Source: Zingiber officinale
Taxonomy: Eukaryota > Streptophyta > Magnoliopsida > Zingiberales > Zingiberaceae
NCBI RefSeq assembly: GCF_018446385.1
Contig: NC_056000.1
Span: forward strand, 49,384,722-49,448,721
Direction of reading: 5' to 3'
DNA length: 64,000 nt
Shown: piece after piece, positions 22,907 through 35,859 of the stretch
How positions within the stretch are numbered: position 1 is the first letter of the stretch
Layout: every line of letters begins with the position of its first letter
Position numbers and translations under genes: made by a program
The notes under the pieces: model-generated
Databases searched by the model: none
Told to the model about the DNA's origin: nothing
The model's input: only the letters and a program-made list of their open reading frames with translations

Positions 22907-24640
22907 TACTATATAACACCCTATATAATCTAAATTGTATACATATTTATAAATTATTTAAATTCAATTAAAAGCAAATTTCATTTTTTTTAAATATTTA
23001 TTTCCCATTAAGTCGAATAATTCACCTAATTAAAACAATGGAAGTCATATTAAATTTACACTTTAAATTATTAATACTATTAAATTATTTTCCTGTCATA
23101 ACATACTCTATTCTATTCTTTAAAAAAATAATATGGAATTGTAAATCCTATAATAACTATTAATGTGTTAGAGTAATTTAGGTGCTAGTGTTGAACATTA
23201 CCTTAATCATGTTGTAGTTAGTATATCGATACTCCTCCTAATTGGAGCATATTATACTTCTAATTAACCAGATAGAAGATCCCATCCCAAGCTAGTACGA
23301 TTAGCGCTCTCAAAGCCAACTTGTAATTGGCTGGGCCCATCATCTTGTCGAACTTAACATTCCCAATTCAATCAAGATGAATTATAGGTCATCCCAGTCC
23401 GTCAAAATTCTAAAAAGAATATCAAAAAGATTAAATTTTTTAATATTTGAGTTGCAAATTAGATGGATGAATTTGTTATTTTAATTTTAATTATTTTTTT
23501 TAAAAAAATCTTATCCCATTAACCAACCCGAGCCCATCAGCACACTTAGATTTGTTTTTAAATGGATTGGTGAAATTTTAATTCAATATACTTAAATTAT
23601 TTAACAAGATAAGTTAATCCAACCTGTCCAACCGAAATTAAGTTGTTGACTGTCATTTCATATTATATTGTAACATGTCCAATCGTATATTCTTTTCTTT
23701 TAAAAAATTTGAATAATGTAATTCTTAAACTATAAATTTAAATATTTTATTCATTATTATTTTCAAATATATTTATTTGCAAATCAATGTGGTTGGACTC
23801 AAGTTCACGCTCCGGCATGGGCTTAGCAGGAGAATGCTTTGCTCAAGTTCAGCACGTGCTTGGCCTGGTACAAATCCAGCCATCTCGGGCGGGCCATCGC
23901 ATGCTCCGGCCGACAAGAGAAGTCAAGCCCGACCCGATAAGAGCTGAGCTGTGTTAGCCCGATTGAATAAAAATGTGAACCATGTGACAGGCTGTGGTCA
24001 ATGGGACCACGATTTCCCTCGGATATCGAGTGTCGGATTGGCTGTAAACGTCTCCCCTGTCTCAATCGACTAGCAAGAAGCAATGCAATTCCACCACCAC
24101 CGCCGAGAAATACTAATCTAGAACTTGGCAACAACTTCAAAAAACATTTTTTACCATTGCAAATTTGAGTTGATGATTATTATTAAATCATAATTTTTTT
24201 CTAAAAAAAATAATAATAATACAAAAAACAAAACAAAGATAGAACCCTAAATTCTGGAGTAGTAAATGTAGGCAAAAAAATTTGAACACCAACTTATCGA
24301 AGGCGAAGATTCAACAGGACTAATGAACACAAGACAAATTCATCTGCCCAATCCAAACAATGCGAAGAAATAATGCTTGCAGGCAATTTACAGTATTATG
24401 GCAGATCAAATTCGGTGGAATCTCCGAAAGAAAAAGGAAAAGGATTACGAATTATGAAAATCTAGCTTCTTTGGATATTTCGATTCAATTATAACAAGGC
24501 AACAGCAGCAGTAGAGGAGTCGATAAAGATGGCTTACTTGCTGGTTGTGCTGTTGGCGGACACTGTTGAATGTTGAAGCGGTGGGTGGAGAAGATGAGAG
24601 TCAATGGCGACGGAGGAGAAGGTATGCCGCCGGTGACCGT
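22907..24640. other. Intergenic region
   Basis: AT-rich to 23780, then a less AT-rich stretch (23790-24140) with a 105-codon minus frame lacking recognisable motifs. This is followed by AT-rich sequence up to the DUF1639 gene. Nothing else is supported. Confidence 0.45.
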
Positions 24641-24650
24641 GCAAGCGCTT

Positions 24651-25482
24651 CTATTCGGGAACCTTGTAGGAGTCGACCGTGACCTCCGAAAGCCATGAAC
24701 CAGGAAACAACATCTGGATTAATACCACGATCATTTTTTAACTATCAATGGCGATTATTTTGGAGGAAAAAAAATTTGATGCAAACGAGGCACGGACTCA
24801 CATCGAGTTGCTTCTGGATGAGACGGGGCCGCTTTCGAGGCCGGCGGCGTGCCCTGTGACCGGTGACGGCGTAGATGTCCTCGTCGATCTCCTCCCTGGA
24901 AAGAGTAACGGAGAAATTAGGGCGTTCGCTCCGCTCCATTATTTCTGACGTCAGCAGCCGCCCCGATCTTTTCTCGCCTGCGACGGGCGGCGACGCACTC
25001 TCTTGCCGCTCGAACGCCGCCTGAACCCTAGCCCCCCTTCGCCTCGTCCGCAGTTTCCACGGCCATGCCGCGGCGGATGACGACGGCTCCGTTTCGGGAT
25101 CTTCCGCCGGCACGGTTTCCCTGACGTGGTCATCGCCTTTGGAAGGCGGCGGCAGCGGCGCTCGATGAACTATCAGATTGATTCGATCCGCCGCCTCCCG
25201 GAGGTGAGCCAAGAGTTTCTCCCTCACTTCCTCCACCACACTTCTGTCGCTGCTTCCTGCCTCCAGATCACGCGACGATCGTCGTCCGCCCGCGCCATCG
25301 ACGCCGCCGGCGGCTCCCTCGCCCACGCTCACGCAGCGTAGCACTCGCTTGTTCCCCCACGTCTTCGTGATCGGGAGCGAGAAGTTGCGGAACGTATTGC
25401 CCTGCGCCGCCTGCCCAAGAGGCTCCGGCAGAAGCGCCGGCTCTGCAGCCCGAGGCCGGCGTTCCGTCTCAGCGGAAAACAT
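24651..25482 (-). CDS. DUF1639-family protein, two exons
   Basis: Exon 1 is 25482-24802 (227 codons) and exon 2 is 24713-24651 (20 codons plus TAG), joined in phase 0 across an 88-bp intron (GTGAGT...CCAG). The 247-residue product starts with a conserved FRNFSLP...WGNKRVLRC block (residues 31-50), runs through a low-complexity Ala/Arg/Gly/Ser-rich middle, and ends with the DUF1639 signature. That signature is NFSVTLSREEIDEDIYAVTG, then an Arg/Pro/Lys-rich stretch (RRRPRKRP) and IQKQLD, continued in exon 2 by MLFPGSWLSEVTVDSYKVPE. DUF1639 is a plant-specific family of unknown function; the basic stretch may be a nuclear signal (inference). Exon 1 is GC-rich. A reading that ignores the intron gives a false C-terminus. 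Confidence 0.88.
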
Positions 25483-25664
25483 CGGTCGGCAGCTTTCAAC
25501 AGCGGACGGTGACCCGATCCGACTCTGGAGCTCGACGAGGCAAAATAGCTCAAATAATAGTCCAGCGCGAGTGGGGGAACCTCCGGTAGGTGGAAGAGGA
25601 CAGGTGACGATTCCCTCTCGCTATCCTCAATTTTTGAAAGGGCAGCGTGGTCCACGTCCCGCAT

Positions 25665-25720
25665 CACGTGAGCGTTCGCCGGGAATTGGAAGGAGTGCGG
25701 GCGAAGGGAAGGCTCACGTG
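25665..25720. promoter_or_regulatory. Two G-box (CACGTG) sites upstream of the DUF1639 gene
   Basis: CACGTG occurs at 25665-25670 and 25715-25720, about 180-240 bp upstream of the start codon. G-boxes bind bZIP and bHLH factors and are common in light- and ABA-responsive promoters. A role here is inference from position only. Confidence 0.4.
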
Positions 25721-25799
25721 CGAAGCACGCTCCAAGACTCCATCAAATTTGGTTCACTGGGCTCAGTGGGGCCGATTAATGTCGTGTGGTTTAATTTGA

Positions 25800-26345
25800 T
25801 TTGATGGTTAAAGATTCTACATCTGCATTTGGTAAAGTGTTGTAGCATTTACTGCAATATACATTTAATCCTCAAGTTCGCTAGAATTTACATCCCATTC
25901 AGGGATGACAACTACTAAAAAATATAATAGGAATGGTGTATATATACAATAGAAAAAAAATCTAAAAAAATATTAGTAAATAAAATCAAATTATTATAGA
26001 ATTATTAGGAAGATGAAATGGTTAGAGAATAGGTAGTGAAGGCACGGATTAATAATTACGAGCAATAAAACAAATATAAATATCATAACTTAATGCTGAC
26101 ATTAAATATTAATTAACTATAAAGTCCATATCAATAAAAATAAAACACTTGAAGTAACATAATACAAGTTATTTATGATTTGCTGAAAAAAAAATCAAAT
26201 AACTTTCAAAAGGAATAGCTCGTTGAACTACTCTAAGGTAACCGCAAGTCAATGCGGTGTTGGAAGTAAAATGTGGACTATTAGCATTTGAAGCGTAGAA
26301 AAGGAGGGCAATATTGCTTCCTTAGGATTAAGCCAGTAGTTATAG
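25800..26345. other. AT-rich intergenic region
   Basis: AT-rich spacer between the promoter of the DUF1639 gene and the 3' end of the hydrolase gene. It includes the likely hydrolase 3' UTR near 26200-26351. No other feature recognised. Confidence 0.5.
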
Positions 26346-26351
26346 GATCAT

Positions 26352-29300
26352 TCAGTCTTCTGTGTTAATTCTCAAGCTCAACCAGTCAATAATATCTTGA
26401 ATAACGTCATCTCTTTCGGGTTCAAAAAGAAGATCATGTGATAAGTCCTTGTATATTTTGAGTGTTTTATCGGAGGACGACGCTTCTTCGTAGAGCCTTT
26501 CTGTGGCTTCTGGGATGGTTAGAGTATCTGCTGATCCAATAAGGGCCAGGAAGGGCACTGAAACTCTCCGCAGGTTCTTATACAAGAATGACGATATCCT
26601 CAATATCTCGTAACCCGTTCTGACTCTGATAGGCCCAGTAAAGACAAGTGGATCGGTGTATTTGTCCCTTAAAGACACAGGATCACGCGAGACGGGTGAG
26701 TCACTCTTGTATGCTGCTCTGAATTGGTATTCAGGAAGTAAGAGGGATAAAATTGGTGCAATAACCTGATAACAAAAATATGTAGTCACAAATCAACTAG
26801 GTAAGTTGATAGGTATTCATTTTGATCCATACATAACTGTACTACTATTTTTAAGTACAATAGCTATCTTATCAACACGTAATAATCTCATAAAATCTCA
26901 GTTGTCCGGTGAACAATTTTGAGAAGCAAGATAACTTCTAGGTGTGGAGGATATTGGGCATTTAGCAACTTTGTTAACTTCACTCTACACAACTGTCAAG
27001 AGAGAAACAATACTTACTGGGATCAGTGGATGAGATGGTCGAACATGAATAGCCGGAGATGTTAATATGAGACCTTGTATAAGAACCTTTATCTTCGGGT
27101 CCAATGAAGCCTTGAATGTTTCAAGCACATGCAAAGTTTGCAGGATAAAATTGGTTTGAATCTGATGTGAAAGGATGGATGGTGTCTTTTTACAATGAAA
27201 TATCAATGTACCTTGAGAGCTATGGCTGCACCCGTGGAATGACCGAAGACAAAGCATGGAAGTCCCTGATTCTGGCTAATTACCTTCTCCAGAAAAATTT
27301 TCTGTATAAGAACCATCATCAACTATATTAAAACAGGGTATAACAGTTAGAATATGTTCAAATGGCATGGTAAATTAAGCAAACATACTAGATCATCAAC
27401 GGCGTGATCAAGGGAATGGACATACCCATGCAAACCATCACTTCCACCATGACCTGAAAACAGAAAAGCTTTGACTTGTAAGAGAGGATTTTGGAACGAG
27501 TATGCTAATGTTTCCAAAAAGGTTAATCACCATGTTCACATCTCCTTTCCTTTATCGACTTCCATTTCACTTTTTCCCATTTTTCCTCCCACTTCAACTA
27601 TGGCTAGTTTTCATTATTAACTACTTGAAATGAGCCTTAAATGTTCACTTTGTAATAATTGCAACTTGCTTTTGGTTGGAAGGTGGAAACCTATCACTTT
27701 CCAATTTATCAAAGTATAAACTAAGATAAAAAAAATGTGAAGAGAAGAGAGTACAAAGTTTAACTTTTAATAACTGTCTTAAAAATGTCTCTTGATAAAA
27801 ACTAAGTTCTAAAATTAATGCTGGTGGGAAACCCTGTGCTCAGGAGTTTGAAAGCAAGTCGACACCTGGAAAGGGAAAGATGACCCTGAACAGGGGAAGA
27901 CTCATATAGACTAAAAGCTGAAACGTGCTCAGGAATGTTCAACCTTGTTTCACGACCTTGACATGCAGAGTATTTAAGAAGGTTCTCTGTTTGACTTTTT
28001 ACAATAGCATTTGTTTTGATTTTTTTTTTTTTTTGTTTCTTTCTCTCGATATAGTTTTGCTAATGTTTGAAAAGTTGAAACATAGTTTTGAAATTGCCAC
28101 ATTTACGTATTAACATTACTGGTCTAGTGACACTTTTTTGATATCTGGATAGTTCAACCAAACTGTGGCATTCAATCCAATGAATCAGGGTGGAAGTGGA
28201 TCTGATATACATGGGCTGAACAATATTCATTCAATCCGATGAACTGGGATAGAAGAGAACCTGATATACATCAGCCAAACCCCATGGCATTCAGTTCAAC
28301 AAACCAAGATGGAGGTGGACCTGATACACATCAATCGAACTGCATGGCATTCAATCCAACAGACCAAGATGGAAGTGAACCTGATACACATCAACCAAAG
28401 TTCAAAAGATGCACCTACTTGAATATGCTTAAGCCCTCAAATTGTATAAAGCTGAAGACCAAAAAGACGCCTAACTGAATAGATATAAACCCCCATACTG
28501 TGTGAAGGCAAAATTCAAAGAGACAAAAAGTTAATAGGCTTACCCTTCAGCTATGTGAAGCCAAAGTCCAAAGTGACACCTAACTGAATGGCATAAGCCC
28601 TCAAGCTGTGTGAAGCCGAAGTCCAAAGAAACACCCAACTAAATAGGCATAAGCCCTAAGACTATGTGAAACTGAAGTCCAAAAGGTGTCTAACTGAAGA
28701 GGCAAAACTCCTTGGTTTGTGTAAAGCCACAGTTATGAAGATGCCCTTAAGTGAATAAGATAGACTTTCAATTGTGAAACAGAAGTCCAAAGAGATGCCT
28801 AAGTGAATATGCAGAAGCCCTCAAATTTTATAATCCCTAATTGCATTAACCACATACTAGGTGAAAATGAATGTCTAATTGAAACGCAAACTAGTCTATG
28901 GGAGAATCCAAAAGAATCAAAGAGCTGCATTTTGGGGTTCACACAAATGGTAGCAACAAAGAACTAATTGTTCACAAAAAAGGATTGCTACAACCATCAA
29001 AACAAAAGACAAGTTTGAAAAAAGAGAGCTTAACTAGGGGACTTTTCCCCTTCTTAGCTTGAGAGACTAGAAACCTAGCTTTGGCTTTTCCTATAATTAT
29101 CTTGGTTGTCAATGAAGTATATTGATGTGTCTTGTGCAGGCTAGTCCTCCAAAGTCGTTTTGTACACTATGGGCAGGGAGGTCTCTAAGATGGGATGAAT
29201 TTTTATAGCCCAATGTTAGCCACTGAGGTACTTTGAGTCGGAAGGAGTCACGGGCTAACTTAGAGTAATCTCCGTGAAGTTACCACGAATGCCCTTCTTT

Positions 29301-32300
29301 TGAGCCCTGGCTCACTTTATTTCAATGATTCCATCTTGACCTTAAAATGTTTGTCCATGACATGCTTCTTTCTTTTCTTCAAGGCAATTTTGAATCTTCA
29401 TTTTCTTCTACTGACTCTTAGTTTCTTTCAAATCCCCCATCACTCATACCCATAACTTGGATGGCTTAGCTTTTTATCTACTCCATATTTGCGCCATCAT
29501 CATCTTCATCTGGGATTCATTCTCTCCTAAGGTTCCTTATTAATTACAATTGAATTTCCAATACCTCAATCATTTCTACCCTTAATCAAACAACTCCTTC
29601 ATATGCTAAGGAGACACTGAGGATTATCTTCTTCTCACCTTTTCCATTCAGATAATATCTTCTTGGTGTTCTCTAGAAAATCCAAAATTGGTCTCTTGTC
29701 TTCCCTTCCCAACTCCATGCTTGGTTCTTTTCCATAGGCAATGCCAAGGCTACTATGATGATTTTATTATAGATAATAAAACTCTTCTAATTATATTGAT
29801 TTAGCTCATACTTTATTTCAAATTGTAGCGATATGCGTTCAAGAACATAAAATTCAGTCAAGATTGATTGGAGCTAATTGAATGCATTTGAGTTGAACAC
29901 AGTTCAACTTGAAATGGTTTCAGCTTGAAGTGGTTCGAGATTTGGTTGAGTTCACCAAAGTTGAGAGGCAACTCAACCTAGATGAAGGAATTGATTTGAA
30001 GGACTCTAGTTCCCCTGAGCTAAATGCAATTTGATCACTTGAATGGAGATGATTAATGTAGGGTTGGATGACCTAAGGTGGAGCACTTGATCTAGCTTGG
30101 TGTGAAATGAGAATAAGAGGCAAGTAAGGCTTCTCTCTTGTACCTTCCTCCTTGCTAGGAGTTGCCAAAGTGATCAACGTTTGGAAAATCTATGGAAACC
30201 TTAGAGTAGGTTATGTAGAGGCTTTGAAAAAGATGTCCTTACAATAATATGACAACTCTCCTTTCATAGGCCTTTGGAGGTTAGCACCCTCCAATGTCTT
30301 TTTTTCATGTCTCATGACTCTCATCTCTTGGTTGGCTCTGCACAGCTACCATGAAGACCTATCTGACACTCACATTAAAACTATCTAAATCTTACATGTA
30401 AGGACCATACAACATTGTTTAGATTTCTAGAATGTTCCACCCATATTAATCATCATTTCTAAATCTTCTAGTGCTTGACTTCTCATGTGCCATGTATAAT
30501 TGTAGCCAAATTTGTAATTTATCCATGACAACCAACAGCTATGTATTTTTCATCTCCGCATAATCAAAGTATCTTATTCTTGAGAATAGTAATTAGCTTA
30601 GTGTTGTAAATAGATCTAATTAGCTTAACCAGTCTAAAAATAAATTCATATGTGCAGCAATTTATAAAGTTAGTAACCGATACATTATAATTGGTTGTTT
30701 GTTTAAAACTCACCAATCCAATCCACACCATAAACTTTGAATGCACTGTCATTTAGACGCTTTGCGAAATGGTTATATCTTCCACTGCCAAAATAAATAT
30801 AACAAACTCTATTTGAGAAAAACAGAAACCATAGGCATGGTATCTCTAGTTGCAACATAAAATAAGTTTTTTTTAAAAAAAAAGAGGAGCTTTTACTTGC
30901 ATACCTATGCTCATTCAAACCATGTAAAATAACAACTAGCCCCCTGCAAACAATAGGAGCTGTATTAATTAGAGATAAAAGAATAATTCATGAAAGAGAG
31001 CAAGCATATTCCAAGTACCATAGACGAGATATGATGTGACAATAATCAATAGTGCTACTCATGATAAATCTGAACGAGTGGAAAAGAGCTACAAATTTTG
31101 ATTATTGGCAATCAAGATACTAAGATTTACAAATTAATATAAAACCTTTATAAAATAAGGTTGAATGAACACAGCGACACTACTAGAGGTTAATGGCAAG
31201 AACACAAATGTTCATCAGCACACAAAGAAGATTACAAGTAGCATCACAAACAAACACATCTCTATAGACTTTTCTAGTCCTTGCTCCCGTTCTCAATTAG
31301 CTTCTCAAGCAACCACATTTTTCGACAACAAATCCCCTTCAATTAGCACCAGCAAATACTAATACTCAGGCTGACTACCCCTTTTTCTTTAAAACTATGC
31401 TATTCTTTGAACCTAGTCGATCATGGCTTCAGCTTCATTACGAACGACCAATTTGGCCACTCAATCAACTGCCTCTTTGGACATACAAATGTATTCCCTT
31501 GCTATGATCTACTTTGCATCATTTCCCTAAAAATCGTAGGTAAACATAATTTTTATACCCTCAACATCACACATGACTTCTAAGGTTAAACAATGAATTA
31601 ATTCTTAAGAGCGACACCATTATTCATCTACCAACCAAATTGAAAAGAAGCATAAGTTCACAAGCATCTTCCAAATATTTTACATATTGTCCCTAGAGTT
31701 AACAAATACCGCAGGCTTCTCAATTAGTTTTTTCAACCTCACAATTTCTTCCTTTGGCTATATAAAGTTTACTATCAACTCAAAATGTACGAAAATTTTT
31801 CATTAAATTAGTGGGTGAATTCCAGTGAAAAAAGACAACATCTATGACATACATATCTCCCTCTCTGCCATTAACAAAGGAAGATCAAACTTTGAGCAGA
31901 CAGTTAAGGAAGATGCTTGTCTTCTCAGACATAAAAACTGCAGGCACTGTAATTAAATAGAGTAGAATAATATTTTCAGGTTGAAAACAATTGAAACAAC
32001 AAACCTGAAGATGAATTAGCTACTAACATAGTTTAATTTTTCTCAACGAGAAATATAAAAAGCCTTTTACCGGGATTGAGGGAAGAGAGGCGTCCAACAT
32101 TGTGTGAACAACTCATCCCCTCTTGCTGTCTGAATCACCGCAAACTCCCTCACGCTACTCGCCATCTCAACCTCTGCGGCCGCCTCCTCTGCCATCTTGA
32201 TAGCTAGGGCCTTCCTCGCTGTCACCATCTCCAAGTCCTTTTTCCTTGGTTGCACAATCACTTCCTCTGCCTTCGCCTGAACCGCGCCTTGCAGTCCTTT

Positions 32301-32627
32301 GAGGAGCATCACGGTGCCTCGTACCGCGACCAGGGTTACGACTACTAAGAAGCGACATCCCGCACCAAGCAGGAGAAACGTTCGAGTCAGCGCCGTGCTT
32401 TTCTTCCCGGAGAGATCAATCCCCGAGGGCTCCCTCCTCCGCTCCCCATCTGCCGGAACGTGCTCCGTCAGGCGGAAGGGGAGAAGAAAAAGAAGACGAA
32501 ACGCGTCGAGGATCAGGAGACCACCCTTGAACGCGAAGAACGTGAGAAGGGCGGCGAGGCCGCCTCCCGCACCCCGCGTCGGCGCCAGCGAAAGCGAGGG
32601 CACCGCGAATCGCTCCTTCGCCGGCAT
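26352..32627 (-). CDS. Monoacylglycerol-lipase/caffeoylshikimate-esterase-type alpha/beta hydrolase, seven exons
   Basis: Exons on the minus strand: 32627-32071, 30943-30905, 30784-30714, 27453-27389, 27301-27212, 27110-27018 and 26765-26352. All have GT-AG borders and phases that agree, giving 442 residues. Two hydrophobic segments (about 23-50 and 84-110) in the N-terminal exon suggest membrane association. The hydrolase domain begins near residue 160, with HGLNEH (193-198, oxyanion region), GHSTG (nucleophile Ser266), Asp385 in GSADTLTIPEA and His415 in LSHDLLFEPERDD. The HGLNEHSGRY and HGGSDGLHGYV blocks are typical of plant monoglyceride-lipase-like proteins, which cleave acyl esters such as monoacylglycerols or caffeoyl-shikimate. 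The substrate cannot be told from sequence. The frame is open 81 codons further upstream, but that part covers a TATA-like site and CT-rich leader, so I start at 32627. Confidence 0.9.
28150..28400. repeat. 60-bp minisatellite, about 4 copies, in the hydrolase intron
   Basis: Repeats of 'ggcattcaatccaa..a.ca' followed by 'agatgga.gtg.acctgat' and 'acacatca', exactly 60 bp apart at 28285, 28345 and onward. Because 60 is divisible by 3, the plus strand happens to stay open (MAF.PT.QDG..PDTHQ). I regard that as incidental. Confidence 0.8.
28401..28830. repeat. ~56-bp minisatellite, about 8 copies, in the hydrolase intron
   Basis: Copies share 'gaagtccaaag' then 'cctaactgaat', 'ataagccctcaa' and 'tgtgtgaag', spaced about 55-56 bp, for example 28564, 28619 and 28675. 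It begins right where the 60-bp array ends. Copies are degenerate. Confidence 0.75.
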
Positions 32628-32849
32628 CGAGGGCCTCTCATCCTCGTCCTCCGCCCGGGATCCGTCTTTCCGAGCTCCGACGCGAGCTATTTCCACCGAT
32701 TCAGAGTGAGAAAAAGATCGCGATCTTCCTCGGACAGATCTTCGCTTCTGCGTTCCAAACGAGATCGCATTGTTGCGGTGATTAATCGACAACCTTCCGC
32801 TCGAATGGGATCGGGAGCGCACTTGAGAGGGAGAGATGGTTGGGTTTGT

Positions 32850-32870
32850 TGAGAGTTTATATTTCAGCAT
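32850..32870 (-). promoter_or_regulatory. TATA-box candidate of the hydrolase gene
   Basis: On the minus strand, ATATAAA (complement of 32856-32862) is followed by the CT-rich leader ACCATCTCTCCCTCTC about 25-45 bp downstream. This is the usual spacing for a plant transcription start, and it supports a start codon at 32627 with a ~200-nt 5' UTR. Confidence 0.5.
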
Positions 32871-32989
32871 TTTGATGGATGGAAAGTTGTGGTAGAGGAC
32901 GAGGATGAAGGCTAGTCATTCTTCCTTTGATTAGGCCCATCATTAATTCTAGGCCAGCGACCACACCAAAGAAATGCGAAACGGACGTA

Positions 32990-35850
32990 CAAATGAGCCA
33001 CGTGTCAAATCAGTTTTTATAAAATGTGCACACCTAATTATTGTTTTTATAAAAACTCTTACTATAAAAAAAATTAAAATAGAACCTATTGAAATATCCT
33101 TATTTAATTATATAAAAAAAACTCTCCACGGTCTTAATTAAAATTATTCAAATTTTCTCAAAATTATTTTAATTTGATAAAAATCACTTTAAAATTATTG
33201 TGATAGCTATTATATTATAATAATTTAAAAATGATGTAGATAAAATTAAAATGATTTAAAGTAAAATTGTAAATAATATTTTAATATAAAAGTGTACCCT
33301 ATATAATAATTTGAATAAAGTAAATAAAAAATTAAGTTGATCTACTATAATATGTTATAGTAATTACAATCTAATTACTAAAGGGTATTAAATTGAGAGT
33401 TTTTAGATAAAAAAAAAAATATGTCAGACTAAATTTTATTCTTTGAGTCCTTTTAAATTGCCCACGTGATACTTAATTACATCCCCTTCTAATCAATCCT
33501 GAATCCCCTTCTAATCAATCCTGAAAGTGAGCAAATTGAGTATTGAGAAATCTCTTTGCATAAATTTTTGAGTTTTTTTTAAACTCATATGTCTAGGGTT
33601 ATAAAAGAACTGAGCCGAACTGAACCGAGCTAAGTTAAAGCTGAACTGAATTAAGTTGAGCCGAGTTAAGTTGAGTTTTAGGATATTCAAGCTTATTTAA
33701 TAAGGTAATCGAATCAAGATGAGTCGAGATTAAAATGAACCGAGCCTTTGAAATGATTGTTCAATCTTGAGCTTGTTTAAAACTTGACCTGAGCTTGGTT
33801 CATTTAAATATTTTCGAGCTCTCAATTCAAGTTCGTTTGGTTATTTAAACTTTTACTTGTTTGATTGATTATTAAGTTTGATAATTCAAACTTATTTATT
33901 TTATTTTAATTATTTATCATATTGATAAGAATTTTATTAATGAACATAATTTGTGAATATTGTTTACGAATATTATTCATGAACATTAACGAACTGAACA
34001 CATATATGTTCAAACTTTTTTTTTAATTTAACGAACTGTTCAAGTTTATTTATTTAATTAATATTATGTATATTAAACGAGTAAAAATAAACTCTTATCA
34101 AATTGAACACCAACTTTATTCATGAACATTTAATTCATTTACTACTCTACAGGTGTCCAAGTATTTCAACCCTTCATTTAATTTAAAGGTGATGGTTTCA
34201 ATCCTACAAAAATTTCTCAGTAGCCATCAGTAAATTCAAGAAGCAAATCACAGGGATTTAAGCATCACATGCATTTATTTTCATTGCGTAAAAATCGAAC
34301 TTAAAAAAACTCATCCTTGTATTTATCATTGTACCAAATATATGAAAGCCAGGGGATAACGTAATCCAATAGTCAATTTCTACGTATAAATTAATTATGC
34401 AAATTAGAGTCTAATGTGAGCAATAAGACACGAAATCGATTAAAATAAAAAAGATTAAATAAATAAAAAGAATTTGAACTATTTTTCATATGCAAATATC
34501 AATCTATCAATACAAATTATACAACTATGTTTCAATATATATATTTTTGGAAGAATAAAACTTTATAGCTATAGGGAGCATTACAAAGTTACAAAAGTTT
34601 TCGATGACAATTAAGATGCATTTGATTTGGATCATAGTTTATAATTCTGTTTTATTTAGATAATAAATAATTTTTAAATAATTAATTATGTCTGTCACAT
34701 CAATGCAAATGCCAGTAAAAGGAGTAATGTTATCGAAACGATTCCCAGATTAATAATTTTTTTTTAAAAATTATCCTCGCACTCGTTATACATGCGGAGG
34801 CTACATCTAGGACAAGTAAGGAGCAAAGGTGGTTGTCTAGGTCAAGGAAGGGGACATGGGGCTTCCCAACCTCTTGTGATCGTCGATGAGATCGGCAAGT
34901 GACAAAAGACAAAAAAAAAATGAATACAAATTACATAGATTTACGTCCATCAATTCCTAAATTCAATTTCAAAATCTCATGTAACAATCAACATGTCATT
35001 TATCAACTCAGTTAACTCATGGGATCCTTAATGGAATTGCTAAGTTGTAACGGATGAGAGAGAAGATCGGGATTTGGGACTGTAGAGGTGAATTTGAATT
35101 TACTATATTATCCTTGCTAGATACTTTTCAGCTAAAAAAAATTGATATTCAATAAAAAAAATAAATTAAATTAAATTATTAATAATATTATTCATATTAA
35201 TAATAATAATGATAATAATTAGTTGATAATATATATAATAAATATAAATAATTTATAATTTTTAAAAATAAAAATAAATTTTTATATATTTTAATAAAAT
35301 AATATAATTAGGATTTGAGAAATCCTATGTAAATTATCAAATTAAATTAGGAGTTTATCGAGTGAATTAACTAAAATTTATATTTAAAAATTAAAGTTCA
35401 ATTATCATTGCACTTTGCGGCTTTGCCGGTTGTCGCCCCTACGCTCTCACAATTGTCGGTCGCGCTTCCAAAACAAATCAAACTAAGAAACCCAGCGCAT
35501 GGAACCAAAAAAACAAATCAAACACGGTTAGATAATTGAATTCAGAATACAAATTGCCTCCCCTTTATTCGATGAGGCTGCAACAATTGAATTCAGAATA
35601 CAAATTGTCTCACAATAACAGAATCTGGGATTAAAAAGTAAGTGAAGCGAAGAAGAGAGGAGCCACTAAATCCACATGAATATCGTAAAGAATTAACAAA
35701 CGTGAAATTTTAACAGAGAGGAAGAAGAAGAAGAAGATGGGAACAGTCGGCAATTCTGAAGTCTTTTGACATGGAGATTGATGGGGAGCAGCAGTGTCGT
35801 AGAAGAAGATGAGGCAGAGGAGCGACATGCCCTGCGAACATGAGCAGGAA
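32990..35850. other. AT-rich intergenic DNA with degenerate repeats
   Basis: A 22-bp direct duplication ('atccccttctaatcaatcct' core) lies at 33481-33524. 33600-34160 holds runs of 'gaactgaaccgagc' and 'ttcatgaacattaacgaact' of the kind common in plant dispersed repeats. 35100-35350 is almost pure A/T. No gene supported. Confidence 0.5.
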
Positions 35851-35859
35851 AGGAGGCAA

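Larger units (their letters stand above)
27454..30713 (-). other. Third intron (3.26 kb) of the hydrolase gene
   Basis: The intron has GTGAGT at its 5' end and TTTTCAG at its 3' end. It holds two minisatellites (28150-28400 and 28401-28830) and otherwise unclassified, repeat-like DNA at 28.9-30.5 kb. I found no separate gene inside it. Confidence 0.8.

Noticed and set aside
23823-24140. 105-codon minus-strand frame
   Set aside because: No motif, mixed composition and no splice or start context that would support a gene.
24748-24948. 66-codon plus-strand frame over the DUF1639 gene
   Set aside because: Shadow of the minus-strand exon and its intron.
28239-28478. 79-codon frame with repeats (DQDG..PDTHQ)
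   Set aside because: It arises from a 60-bp minisatellite in an intron on the opposite strand to the gene. The period divisible by three keeps it open.
32299-32852. Plus-strand frames opposite hydrolase exon 1
   Set aside because: Arg/Ser-rich shadows of the GC-rich minus-strand exon.
32628-32870. Upstream 81-codon extension of hydrolase exon 1 from the ATG at 32868-32870
   Set aside because: It overlaps a TATA-like site and a CT-rich leader, and its Ser/Arg-rich sequence has no family counterpart known to me.
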